NCBI GenBank assembly: GCA_039714535.1
Contig: JBDLJC010000052.1
Location: 1 to 23,860, forward strand
Direction: 5' to 3'
Origin: JAGXFP01 sp039714535
GTDB taxonomy: Bacteria > Desulfobacterota > Desulfobulbia > Desulfobulbales > JAGXFP01
Length of the DNA stretch: 23,860 nt
The stretch's first letter is position 1; every line of letters begins with the position of its first letter. Shown piece after piece: positions 16,595 through 23,860 of the stretch. The notes beneath the pieces were generated by a model. That model was not told where the DNA came from. It saw only the letters and a program-made list of their open reading frames with translations, and searched no databases. Made by a program: the position numbers and the translations under genes.

Positions 16595-17104
16595 ATGAGC
16601 AAAGATACCGCCACTATGTGGTCTTCATTTTTCGGACAAAATGCCCGCAACCGCCTGAGGCATGACACCCTCAGTTTTCTGGCTACCGTTCCTCTGTTCA
16701 GCTCACTTTCCAAACGAGAACTGAACACCATTAACAGTATCGCCCACCACAGGACCTATCAGGAAGAGGAATTTGTCTTCCGCAAGGGCCAACCCGGCGC
16801 TGCTATGTTCATAGTAAGATCAGGCGCGATAAATATCATCGACCACGATGAAGGCAATCAGGCCAATGTCCTGACCACCCTTGACGACCACAGCTTCTTT
16901 GGGGAGCTGGCGCTGCTGGATGACTCCCCACGCTCCGCCTCGGCGGTCGCCGCCAAAACAACTGAGACCTTCGCATTTTTCAGAACCGATCTGGACCGAC
17001 TCCTGACGGCTTTCCCGCAGATAGGTCTCAAAGTATATCGGTCCCTGTCAATGATTATCGGCAACAGGCTGAAGGACACCAATGAACAATTACTCAGCAA
17101 GTGA
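16595..17104 (+). CDS. stand-alone cyclic-nucleotide-binding domain protein
   Basis: 169 residues containing one CRP-type cNMP-binding domain (about 30-150): FRKGQPGAAMFIVRSG, and a phosphate-binding cassette FFGELALLDDSPRSASA with the conserved Glu and Arg. There is no DNA-binding helix-turn-helix, unlike CRP/FNR regulators. AAGGA lies upstream of ATG. The gene overlaps the next by 23 bases, so it is probably translated together with the AI-2E-type membrane protein and may modulate it. It starts 89 bases after the WYL gene. Confidence 0.9.
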   Translation: MSKDTATMWSSFFGQNARNRLRHDTLSFLATVPLFSSLSKRELNTINSIAHHRTYQEEEFVFRKGQPGAAMFIVRSGAINIIDHDEGNQANVLTTLDDHSFFGELALLDDSPRSASAVAAKTTETFAFFRTDLDRLLTAFPQIGLKVYRSLSMIIGNRLKDTNEQLLSK

Positions 17105-18395
17105 CGAAAGCTTAAACCGGCTGCGTCGAGCAAGAATCATCTACACGTTCACAGCGGTCATTGGTGCATTTTTGCTCATTTACCTACTGTGGGCCCTGCG
17201 AGAACTTATCCTGCCAACCGTGATTGGCATGATAATGGCCTACATCTGCCTGCCCCTGATCGGTTATCTGAAAAGAAAGGGCTTTTCCCGCTTTTGGGCG
17301 GTGGTCTGCCTGTCCGGACTGTTCTGCCTCATTCTATTCTCCACCATAAAATTCACCAGCGACATTATTCCTGATCAAAAAACGGAGCTTGAGCTCCAGG
17401 CACGAATCCGCTACAAACTCGATAGTAAGTTCAACAGTATCATGGGTATAGATCACGCCAATCGTAGCGGCAACTGGTTCTACACCTTGTTTGGCAAGGA
17501 ACTTGAGCCACTGCGGGAAAACCTCGACACGGCCCTGCGGATTTCCGAAGAAAACCATCAGCTTTTGACCAGATTTTACCAAAAAGCGCAGGAGATGGGC
17601 AGCGAGCCGGTTAAGGAGCGTTACTGGCAATACCACCAAACCAACCGCCAACGTGATTTACACCGAGCGCAACAAACAGAAAAAAGGCAGGATAGCGACA
17701 ATAACGCCAAGATCACCACCAAATCTGCGGGCCGGAAAACCGACCAATCATCGCTGCTATTGATGATTTTCAACGCCGTTTCTCTATGGCTGATAACGCC
17801 GCTGGTCTTCCTCATCCTGATGATTGATGATGGCAAACTAAAAAGGAACCTGATTCACTGCACGCCGAATCGCTATTTTGAAATGACCCTGACCATTCTC
17901 GCCAATATCAATGACGCCCTGGGCCGTTACCTGCGCGGCACCTTTATTGAATGCTTCCTGGTCGGTTCGAGCTTTACCATCTGCCTGTTTCTGGTCGGAC
18001 TTGAAATGCAGTGGGCGGCCACCATCGGTATCATCGCCGGACTCGCCAACGCCATCCCGTTTTTAGGGCCGGCTATTGGCCTGCTGGTGGGAGTACTATA
18101 CGCCGTTATGGCCGAGGATATCTCACCGGTCCTACCCTTCATTAACAGCGGCAACCTGTTAGCCGCCATTCTGGTAGTAGTTGCAATTGTCCAACTGGCA
18201 GACAATGCTATCTTCCAACCATATGTGTTGGGCAACGCCGTTGACCTCCACCCCCTGACCGTTGTCTTCGGGGTAATGGGCGGCGCCGTAATCTTTGGTT
18301 TTACCGGTATGCTTTTCGCGATCCCGGCCATCATGATCGGCAAGGTGGTGATCACCACCTTATTTCGCCAGTTTCGAGCCTACGATATTATCTAG
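17082..18395 (+). CDS. AI-2E family transporter (TqsA/YhhT-type membrane protein)
   Basis: 437 residues with the family fold. Three N-terminal membrane helices (about 20-40, 43-65, 72-90) lead to a hydrophilic middle, then a further set of helices with the conserved LGRYLRGTF, GLANAIPFLGPAIG and HPLTVVFGVMGGA segments. Members export small molecules or act as ion antiporters; the substrate is unknown here. It is longer than the usual 340-370 residues because of the charged middle, rich in Lys, Gln and Asp (about 180-225). ATG 17082 lies inside the preceding gene behind AAGGA. Middle gene of the proposed three-gene operon. Confidence 0.93.
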   Translation: MNNYSASDESLNRLRRARIIYTFTAVIGAFLLIYLLWALRELILPTVIGMIMAYICLPLIGYLKRKGFSRFWAVVCLSGLFCLILFSTIKFTSDIIPDQKTELELQARIRYKLDSKFNSIMGIDHANRSGNWFYTLFGKELEPLRENLDTALRISEENHQLLTRFYQKAQEMGSEPVKERYWQYHQTNRQRDLHRAQQTEKRQDSDNNAKITTKSAGRKTDQSSLLLMIFNAVSLWLITPLVFLILMIDDGKLKRNLIHCTPNRYFEMTLTILANINDALGRYLRGTFIECFLVGSSFTICLFLVGLEMQWAATIGIIAGLANAIPFLGPAIGLLVGVLYAVMAEDISPVLPFINSGNLLAAILVVVAIVQLADNAIFQPYVLGNAVDLHPLTVVFGVMGGAVIFGFTGMLFAIPAIMIGKVVITTLFRQFRAYDII

Positions 18396-18427
18396 CAGCC
18401 ATTTACCCAAGCCAAGACAGGTAAAAC

Positions 18428-19096
18428 ATGAAAGACCATACCACCCTGTTGATAATTGACGATCATCCCCTGTTCCGGGAAGGACTCAAAGCAGTTATCC
18501 AAATTGATCGCCGCTTTGAAATAATTGCTGAAGCCGACGACGGCCTCACCGGTTTAAAACTTGCCACCGAGTTGAAACCCGACATTACACTCACGAATAT
18601 TTCGATGCTGGGAATAGACGGCATCGAACTCACCAGAAGATTAAAAGCACTTTTACCGAAAGCAAAGGTGGCGATCCTTTCGACGCACAGCGACCTGACT
18701 CACATTTCACTGGCCATGCACGCAGGAGCATCCGGCTATCTCCTAAAACATTCATCGCCGGCCAAGGTTCTTGAAGGAATTACGGCAGTAGCGAACAATC
18801 AAACCTTTATCGATAAAACCACATCCCCATCCATCTCCAGTGAAACCTTGGGTGTCAAAGTACTGGAGCATTATGAAAGCCAACGGGCCTATGAGAATTT
18901 AACTCCCCGGGAACAGCAAGTAATGCGCGGTCTGGTTGAGGAAATCACACGTGACGAACTTGCCGAAAAACTTTCCGTCACCACCAAAACCGTAGGAAAC
19001 CACCGTAGTAATATTATGAGGAAATTGGCTTTAAAGAGAGAAATAGAACTAATCCGCTTTGCCGCCAAAATCGGCCTGATTGAAACAAACCCCTGA
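18428..19096 (+). CDS. NarL/LuxR-type response regulator with Asn at the phospho-acceptor site
   Basis: 222 residues with a receiver domain (about 5-120) and a LuxR-type helix-turn-helix (about 157-215; LTPREQQVMRGL, TTKTVGNHRSNIMRKL). The acidic pair D11-D12, T86 and K107 are kept, but the residue that is normally the phosphorylated Asp is Asn57 (TLTNISML where relatives have a MDISMP-type string), and the following Pro is Leu. It probably works without phosphorylation, as a pseudo-receiver. It lies 32 bases after the AI-2E gene on the same strand. The DNA-binding role is sure; targets are unknown. Confidence 0.93.
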   Translation: MKDHTTLLIIDDHPLFREGLKAVIQIDRRFEIIAEADDGLTGLKLATELKPDITLTNISMLGIDGIELTRRLKALLPKAKVAILSTHSDLTHISLAMHAGASGYLLKHSSPAKVLEGITAVANNQTFIDKTTSPSISSETLGVKVLEHYESQRAYENLTPREQQVMRGLVEEITRDELAEKLSVTTKTVGNHRSNIMRKLALKREIELIRFAAKIGLIETNP

Positions 19097-19211
19097 ACCA
19101 AGCACCCCAAAACTCGCCACATCACGTAACAGCCCGGAGCAACACCCAAAAATATCACCCGGTTGAATTGTCATTCCGACCATTTATTGCTCAGGATGAT
19201 TCCACCAGCCG

Positions 19212-19232
19212 ACTCGGGAGTTTCTCCCGAGT
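19212..19232. repeat. perfect 9-bp hairpin
   Basis: ACTCGGGAG-TTT-CTCCCGAGT sits 115 bases after the response regulator gene. There is no T tract, so it is either a processing hairpin, a weak terminator or an operator. Confidence 0.6.
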
Positions 19233-19336
19233 AAAATACATAATTCCCCCCATATCTTTTTAATCCCTAGCGATTAACTTAAATGCCAGTCAATTAATTT
19301 GGTGACAACAGACTTAACAGGTATGGGATATAACTC

Positions 19337-20221
19337 ATGAGCCTAGTAAGATTTCTAAGCAAAGAGAAACTGGTCGAGTATCTTGACGAGGAACTGCGTC
19401 TCTTTTTAAACGCCAAAGGGATATATGAGCTAAATCAATACGGGTGGCTAACCGATGACCGGCCAGACCCCGAATACATCGGACTTGCCATGTGGCAAAC
19501 CGAGCCGCCAACAAGCCGTAACAAAATCACAAATATCCGCGAGACTTTACTCCCCCCGTCCTTTTCTCAGGCCGAGATGGGAAGAATCTTCAAGATAGGT
19601 CTTCAGTTTGAAGAATTAATGAAATCAGCTCGCCATTCAATCGGCCTTACCCACCTGTTCCACAAAAACGAAACCGATCTCAACCAATGTTTTAGCTATC
19701 ATTTTTCCGACACAGTCATGAAACTAGAGATGGCAACCGAACGATTAAGGGACTTGTTTATCGAAGCCTTTGGTGTCTTTCTCGGATTTGACATTAAAGA
19801 TGACGACACTTCCCTTCCCTACAGTCCCGCAGAACAACGTCATGCTTTTTGCCGCCCGTTTAAAAAAACCAGAGATAAGCTCGCTGCAGACCCAGACCAG
19901 TACGAAGAATTACTTGGTTGTGTTGATGACTTGATCATGCTTGTCGAGCAAACCCCTTTGAAGCGTGTGGATGAACTTGAACAAAACAACGAAAATTTCA
20001 TGACCGAAAACAACTTTTCACCGACAATTAATGGTTTTAACAAACGAGCCGATTCTAGAAAGCCGCAAAATTCAATCCCGCCAGAAGAACCAGTCCCCCC
20101 AAGCATCTCCGAATGGTACAAACTTCTGGTGAAGGAAAGCAACCAAGTCTTCCTGGCCGAGTACTTACTCAGGAACTCCGACACCCACCCTCCAATTCCG
20201 AACGCAGCCTTAAGTCACTAG
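19337..20221 (+). CDS. hypothetical protein, largely helical
   Basis: 294 residues, no signal peptide or membrane helix. Helical segments with an amphipathic pattern (SRNKITNIRETLL, FSDTVMKLEMATERLRDLFIEAFG) are followed by a low-complexity linker (about 225-260, rich in Asn and Pro) and a final short helix. The helical core is reminiscent of HEPN-like four-helix bundles, but I see no RxxxxH motif and would not assign it. ATG 19337 follows GGGATATAACTC. Codon use is like its neighbours. Apparently monocistronic. Confidence 0.75.
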   Translation: MSLVRFLSKEKLVEYLDEELRLFLNAKGIYELNQYGWLTDDRPDPEYIGLAMWQTEPPTSRNKITNIRETLLPPSFSQAEMGRIFKIGLQFEELMKSARHSIGLTHLFHKNETDLNQCFSYHFSDTVMKLEMATERLRDLFIEAFGVFLGFDIKDDDTSLPYSPAEQRHAFCRPFKKTRDKLAADPDQYEELLGCVDDLIMLVEQTPLKRVDELEQNNENFMTENNFSPTINGFNKRADSRKPQNSIPPEEPVPPSISEWYKLLVKESNQVFLAEYLLRNSDTHPPIPNAALSH

Positions 20222-20411
20222 AATTTTAATTTGGAAGACAGTGAGCAAAAAGCAGCAAAGCACCGCCAGGCTTCTCTCTAATTCCTGCTATACCCCCGAC
20301 ATCCATTTCTATTAAAAGCGCCTCCTTGCGGCTTGCCCATCCCCCCAGGACAGATTATCATCAACACCAATAAATACTCACATCTCTGTCAAGCAATCCC
20401 GGGCGCCTTTT

Positions 20412-21161
20412 ATGAAGCAGGAACTATCCGAAAATGAACGCCAATTCCTGAATAATCTAAATCGCCACCTGCAGAATATTCCCGCCAAATGCCCTTACGG
20501 ACTTCCGCACCAAGCAATATATAGGATGGCAAAGTTCGGCGTTATTCCGGAAGAAATCATGGGAATACTGTTGGCCGCCGGCTACAGGCGCTACGGCGAC
20601 ACGATTTACACCATGGGCTGCGAAGACTGTCGCAGTTGTATACCGATCAAACTCGATCCATTCGAATTCTTCCCGAATCGTAACCAGAAACGAAGCAGCA
20701 AACGCAACAGCGATCTAACCATTGAAAGAAATCCCCTGACAGCGGATAAGGAAAAAACAGCACTGCTCCAGAACTTCTTTGACCGCCGATATCCCGGCAA
20801 AAACAATAGTGCCGGAGATTATTATGCTGGATTTTTCCTGAATTCATCCGGATTCTCGGCAGAGATCAGATACTGTTCTGATGGGGAACTGCTAGGGGTC
20901 TCAATAATCGATATCGGCAGAACCTGGCTTAACGCAGTTTACTTCTTCTTCGAGCCCGAATCATCAAAGCGCAGTCTGGGCACATTCAACATCACCCACC
21001 TGATTGACCTGTGCAAAGAGCAAAATATCCACAATCTATATCTAGGTTACTGGATCAAAGAATCCAGAGCCATGAACTACAAGGCCGCCTTTCTGCCACA
21101 CTATATCCTCGTTGACGGGAGTTGGAGCAAGGTCACCCAGCCACCCACAAACAGGCCATAA
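20412..21161 (+). CDS. bpt: aspartate/glutamate leucyltransferase (Bpt)
   Basis: 249 residues, the size of bacterial Bpt. It transfers leucine from Leu-tRNA to N-terminal Asp or Glu residues and so marks proteins for ClpS/ClpAP degradation (N-end rule). Family marks seen: the CxxCRxCIPI cluster (C70, C73, C76), the basic KRSSKRNSDL stretch, and YFFFEPESSKRSLGTFNITHLI ... YLGYWIKESRAMNYKAAFLP near the C-terminus. No Shine-Dalgarno is visible before ATG 20412. The gene stands alone; clpS is not in the window. Confidence 0.93.
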   Translation: MKQELSENERQFLNNLNRHLQNIPAKCPYGLPHQAIYRMAKFGVIPEEIMGILLAAGYRRYGDTIYTMGCEDCRSCIPIKLDPFEFFPNRNQKRSSKRNSDLTIERNPLTADKEKTALLQNFFDRRYPGKNNSAGDYYAGFFLNSSGFSAEIRYCSDGELLGVSIIDIGRTWLNAVYFFFEPESSKRSLGTFNITHLIDLCKEQNIHNLYLGYWIKESRAMNYKAAFLPHYILVDGSWSKVTQPPTNRP

Positions 21162-21335
21162 CATACCGCAATCACTTAATATAGTTAGCCCCTCACAACG
21201 CCCTGGGCTACAATAAATAGTATGCCGAATCGATTTATTTAACAATTTCATCTAAAACGAAAAAGAGTGTGATACAATCGAGGTGCAAGCTTAGTTTTTC
21301 CAACGCAAATAACCTAATAGATGAAGGTGACGAAA

Positions 21336-21515
21336 ATGGAAAAATGGCACCTGGCGGGAATTATTTCAGATGGTTCCAGACCGGAATTGATCCTACCGAC
21401 CAACAAGCTAAATAAAGCACCCCGCCGCCAAGAACGGTCTCAGGGAAAAGACAAGACGATCACTCTGTTGCAATCAATGCTCCGCAAAATGACGGAGGTA
21501 ATAGCCCTTTTCTGA
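21336..21515 (+). CDS. possible small protein
   Basis: From ATG 21336 the frame gives 59 residues (MEKWHLAGIISDGSRPELILPTNKL...). GAAGGTGAC just upstream makes this ATG better than the one at 21321. No domain is recognised. Composition is plausible but the length gives little support. Confidence 0.35.
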   Translation: MEKWHLAGIISDGSRPELILPTNKLNKAPRRQERSQGKDKTITLLQSMLRKMTEVIALF

Positions 21516-21991
21516 TTTGAATATACTTAAATAACCAATTTACAATCTTGCTCCCAACAAAAAAATCTTGCCCTAATCACCATGAATTCTTTGGCGAGAG
21601 GTTAGACCATGATCATGGTCAGATAACCAGCCCAACTAAATTATTTGGGTCATGCTTAGAACAGAGGTTTTTTTGTATGATATTCCCGCTCTTTTCAGAA
21701 ACCTGAAAGCATATCGCAGGGACATGACTTTTTCGCCGCAACAAAAAGATATATCTCCCCTGCATACCATACTCTCTTCAACAATAATTCTTTCTTGAAG
21801 GCAAATTGTCCCCGACAAGATATCCCTCTTCCATCCTAAGAATTGCTGCCAAAATCCAACCTGGAAACTTGGCCAATTCTTAGGGACAGCTCGAAAAAAC
21901 TTGACAACGTCAAGGATTCGACCCGACACTGAGAATAGAGAAAAGCGATGTAGAGGGTTATAAATCCGAATCAACAATCGGGGAGGGCACT
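21516..21991. other. intergenic region with two strong palindromes
   Basis: About 475 bases before the ChaN-like gene. A minus frame at 21636-21977 is not recognisable as a protein. The region holds the palindrome at 21600-21628 and CTTGAC-AAC-GTCAAG at 21900-21914, the latter 77 bases before the gene. Confidence 0.5.
21600..21628. promoter_or_regulatory. operator-like palindrome
   Basis: GACCATGA-TCATGGTC (21605-21620) is a perfect 16-base palindrome. It is flanked by GGTTA (21600-21604) and TAACC (21624-21628), which extend the symmetry past a 3-base bulge. This is the form of a dimer-binding operator. Confidence 0.5.
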
Positions 21992-22855
21992 ATGAAAATA
22001 ATTGCTGCGTTTAGCTTGGTCTTGTCAGCGTTGCTCCTTACTCACACCCTGGCATTTGCGGAGCCAAAGATTCTTGATGTGCGCAGCGGTAAAATAATTC
22101 CATTTTCCGAAATGATCCAAGGTCTCCAAAAAGCAGATTACATCTTTCTCGGAGACGACATTACCGTCACCGAACACCAGATCGCGCAAATGGAGATCCT
22201 TAAGGTAATACACGAAAAAAACAAAAAACTGGCTGTCGGGGTAGAAATGTTCCGAAATGAAAGCCAATATATCCTTGATCAATGGAGCACAGATGAAATC
22301 AAAAAACGGAGGTTTGTAGACGAATTTAATACAAATTGGGGTGAGTGGGATCGCTACAAACAATTTTTCCAGTATGTCCGCAACAACCGCATAAAACTTG
22401 CCGGTCTCAATATTTCCCGGGATATTCTCATCCAGGTGGAGTCGAAAGGGTTTGATTCTTTAAGTCCCGACCAGCTTGGCGGGCTCTATGAGGGTATAAC
22501 CTGTGATATCGTACCGAGTTATCAAGATGTGATGCGCAGGCTGCACCTTTACAAGGGTATGCTGCAAGAGCAGTCCTTTAAGAATTATTGTGAAATGAAG
22601 ATCCTCGGCGATATCATGATGGCCAAAAACCTAATGGAGTTTCACAATAAACACCCAGCTCTGACCATGATCATCATGGCTGGGAACACTCACTCCTGGA
22701 AGCATGGCATCCCGAGTCGAATCAACAACCAATCCGGAATTAATTTCAAAGCAATTCTGTTTGAAGCGGAAGGCCGGGTAAGCCGCAACACCGTTACAGC
22801 GGCAGAGGCCGATTATCTCTGGCTCGATTACGGTGCAAGCGGCTGGAGACGCTAA
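21992..22855 (+). CDS. ChaN-family exported protein
   Basis: 287 residues with a signal peptide (cleavage after AFA23; no lipobox Cys). It resembles the ChaN/haem-binding uptake family (Tiki-like fold): YIFLGDD...TEHQIAQMEIL near the N-terminus, NWGEWDRYKQFFQYVR...KLAGLNISRDI in the middle, and MIIMAGNTHSWKHGIPSRI near 225-245. Family members bind haem or act as metal-dependent hydrolases; I cannot choose between these. GGGGAGG precedes ATG 21992. It may serve haem or iron handling for the cytochromes of this organism, but no uptake genes are adjacent. Confidence 0.85.
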   Translation: MKIIAAFSLVLSALLLTHTLAFAEPKILDVRSGKIIPFSEMIQGLQKADYIFLGDDITVTEHQIAQMEILKVIHEKNKKLAVGVEMFRNESQYILDQWSTDEIKKRRFVDEFNTNWGEWDRYKQFFQYVRNNRIKLAGLNISRDILIQVESKGFDSLSPDQLGGLYEGITCDIVPSYQDVMRRLHLYKGMLQEQSFKNYCEMKILGDIMMAKNLMEFHNKHPALTMIIMAGNTHSWKHGIPSRINNQSGINFKAILFEAEGRVSRNTVTAAEADYLWLDYGASGWRR

Positions 22856-23125
22856 TATATCAGAGTCTTGAAGGATATCTAACGCAGGGAGTCAATGGCT
22901 GCAACCACATTCCATTGCCCATAACCAGCAACCCTATTTTAACGGAACCGGAAACAGTCAGACAACACCCACTGTAAGCTCACAGATAAAAAAGATAATT
23001 TATGCATAAAACTAACATCTAACCTGACAATATTAAAACCCAAATTCCGAACATCGCGGGAGTACTTGCTGAAGGAATAACAGCTTAACAACCCTTGATG
23101 GTCCCCTCCATAATCTAGCCATTTT

Positions 23126-23205
23126 GTTGATTTTTAAAATCAACCTCATCTTAAATCTACAACCTAAGGTGTAGGTCTTCTTCTATTTTTTTATAGTAAA
23201 AAAAT
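23126..23205. promoter_or_regulatory. cluster of three palindromes
   Basis: GTTGATTTT-T-AAAATCAAC (23126-23144), CTACAACCT-A-AGGTGTAG (23157-23174, one bulge) and ATTTTTTTA-TAG-TAAAAAAAT (23185-23205) lie within 80 bases upstream of the candidate promoter. They could be regulator sites. The two A/T-rich ones could be partly chance. Confidence 0.45.
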
Positions 23206-23213
23206 CAAGACGT

Positions 23214-23230
23214 TGGGGGATTGCATTGCA
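23214..23230 (+). promoter_or_regulatory. candidate sigma54 (-24/-12) promoter
   Basis: GG at 23216-23217 and GC at 23228-23229 have the exact 12-base sigma54 spacing, with a perfect TTGCA at the -12 position. The -24 element is GGGGGA rather than TGGCAC, so the match is partial. It would give a leader of about 57 bases to the PilZ gene. Confidence 0.35.
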
Positions 23231-23297
23231 CCTCTTTTTTGTGAGTACATTAAACTCAGAGTGAGTAATGTGAGAAATAATTACCAGGGAGAAGGCC

Positions 23298-23696
23298 ATG
23301 CTAATGAGATGGGAAGGAATGGAAAATAGATTGGAGCAGCGTTACAATATCCCGATCCGAGCAATCTTGTCTTTTACCGATGCCCCCACCCAAGATCTTA
23401 AAATCTTGGACATTTCCTCTGGCGGCGCCTTCATTATGACCAAACAGGCTAAGCCGGAAGGAACCGAAGTTATAATATCCCTGCTCATGGATGCTACGCT
23501 TGACAGGCAGATCGGGAAGAGGGGCGTGAGCAAGCTGAGACCGACCGAAGTTATCATGTCGCTGTTCAAGGATGCTAAATCCGACAATAAGATCGAGGAT
23601 AGGATCTGGATCAAGCTCAAGGGAATGGTCAAACGTAGCTACAACTACGGAATGGCGGTCGGTTTCAACAAACAATACTGTATCTACAGGATGTGA
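23298..23696 (+). CDS. PilZ-domain c-di-GMP-binding protein with internal duplication
   Basis: 132 residues. The c-di-GMP-binding motifs are intact: RxxxR at R11-R15 and DxSxxG at D38-S40-G43. The next strand is present twice: TEVIISLLMDA (56-66) and TEVIMSLFKDA (83-93) are exactly 27 codons apart, with nucleotide similarity to match (from 23463 and 23544). It then ends in a normal PilZ closing strand (YGMAVGF). GGGAGAAGG precedes ATG 23298. Other in-frame ATGs at 23304 and 23319 are possible starts. It binds c-di-GMP and acts by contact; the partner is unknown. Confidence 0.88.
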   Translation: MLMRWEGMENRLEQRYNIPIRAILSFTDAPTQDLKILDISSGGAFIMTKQAKPEGTEVIISLLMDATLDRQIGKRGVSKLRPTEVIMSLFKDAKSDNKIEDRIWIKLKGMVKRSYNYGMAVGFNKQYCIYRM

Positions 23697-23766
23697 CACG
23701 GTGGCAGGGAAAAGAAAATTATCAGCGCCCTTTTTTCAAAGGAAGAAAAAAGACGGGAGTCAGAGG

Positions 23767-23860
23767 TGGTCCCCAAAATTCGGACAGTGAGTTAAGGTGG
23801 GAAGCCGCACACTGACGAAGGAGATTACCATGAGCAAAATGAAACGAAAACGATATTCAG
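23767..23860 (+). mobile_element. left end of an IS3-family insertion sequence, cut by the window edge
   Basis: TGGTCCCCAAAATTCGGACA at 23767-23786 looks like an IS3-type terminal repeat. It is followed after 43 bases by AAGGAG and ATG 23830. Only ten residues of the first reading frame are visible. The inner part and right end lie outside the window, so the subgroup cannot be set. Confidence 0.65.
23830..23860 (+). CDS. partial IS3-type transposase OrfA
   Basis: Begins MSKMKRKRYS, the usual basic opening of IS3-family OrfA proteins (a helix-turn-helix DNA-binding subunit that is normally fused to OrfB by -1 frameshifting). The ribosome binding site GAAGGAG is well placed. The frame runs off the right edge. 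Confidence 0.65.
   Translation, partial: MSKMKRKRYS

Larger units (their letters stand above)
22856..23297. other. intergenic leader of the PilZ gene
   Basis: About 440 bases without a gene. The right half holds three palindromes (23126-23144, 23157-23174, 23185-23205) and a possible sigma54 promoter (23214-23230). I see nothing in the left half. Confidence 0.5.

Noticed and set aside
21636..21977. 113-codon minus frame before the ChaN-like gene
   Set aside because: No recognisable domain or start signal, and it overlaps the expected promoter region of the gene.
1..23860. CRISPR array or complete prophage
   Set aside because: No regularly spaced direct repeats, no cas genes, and no phage structural genes were seen.

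Overview
The window looks like a chromosomal segment of an anaerobic or facultative bacterium, most likely a deltaproteobacterium (Desulfobacterota: Desulfuromonadia or Desulfobulbia type). This rests on gene content: a riboswitch-controlled multihaem cytochrome, an AmmeMemoRadiSam radical-SAM enzyme, a hemerythrin-PAS protein behind an FNR-like box, PAS histidine-kinase relics and a PilZ protein. I cannot name a species.

Left edge (1-996): a detached 3' half of a tRNA-Lys(CTT) gene with CCA end and terminator, read as an attachment site, then about 700 bases without a convincing gene. 997-3315 encodes a large MscS-type channel. 3772-4788 is the best regulatory unit: a sigma70-type promoter with a palindrome in its spacer, a GEMM-I-like (c-di-GMP or cGAMP) riboswitch, an intrinsic terminator with a visible alternative pairing, and a secreted multihaem cytochrome c. 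4785-7738 holds small uncertain genes, a heavily decayed PAS histidine kinase (four stops, at least two frameshifts) and a cysteine-rich membrane protein.

7866-9898 (minus) is a two-gene operon: AmrS-type radical SAM enzyme followed, with an ATGA overlap, by a thioredoxin-reductase-like flavoprotein lacking recognisable NADPH motifs. 10249-13180 has an M48 lipoprotein protease, a single-domain response regulator (minus), an RluA-type pseudouridine synthase and a small charged protein. 13506-14465 is a hemerythrin-PAS (DUF438-like) protein; a convergent intergenic gap with nested inverted repeats follows it. A frameshifted gene of unknown family (14748-15373, minus) is divergent from a WYL regulator (15522-16505). 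16595-19096 is a likely operon: a lone cyclic-nucleotide-binding domain, an AI-2E-family membrane protein, and a NarL-type regulator whose phospho-acceptor Asp is Asn.

19337-23860: an unknown helical protein, a Bpt-type leucyl-tRNA-protein transferase, a possible small ORF, a ChaN-like exported protein, a PilZ protein with an in-frame 27-residue internal duplication behind a palindrome-rich leader, and the first bases of an IS3-type insertion sequence running off the right edge.

The common theme is signalling: second messengers (riboswitch, PilZ, cNMP domain), redox or gas sensing (hemerythrin, cytochrome) and two-component parts, several of them broken or atypical.
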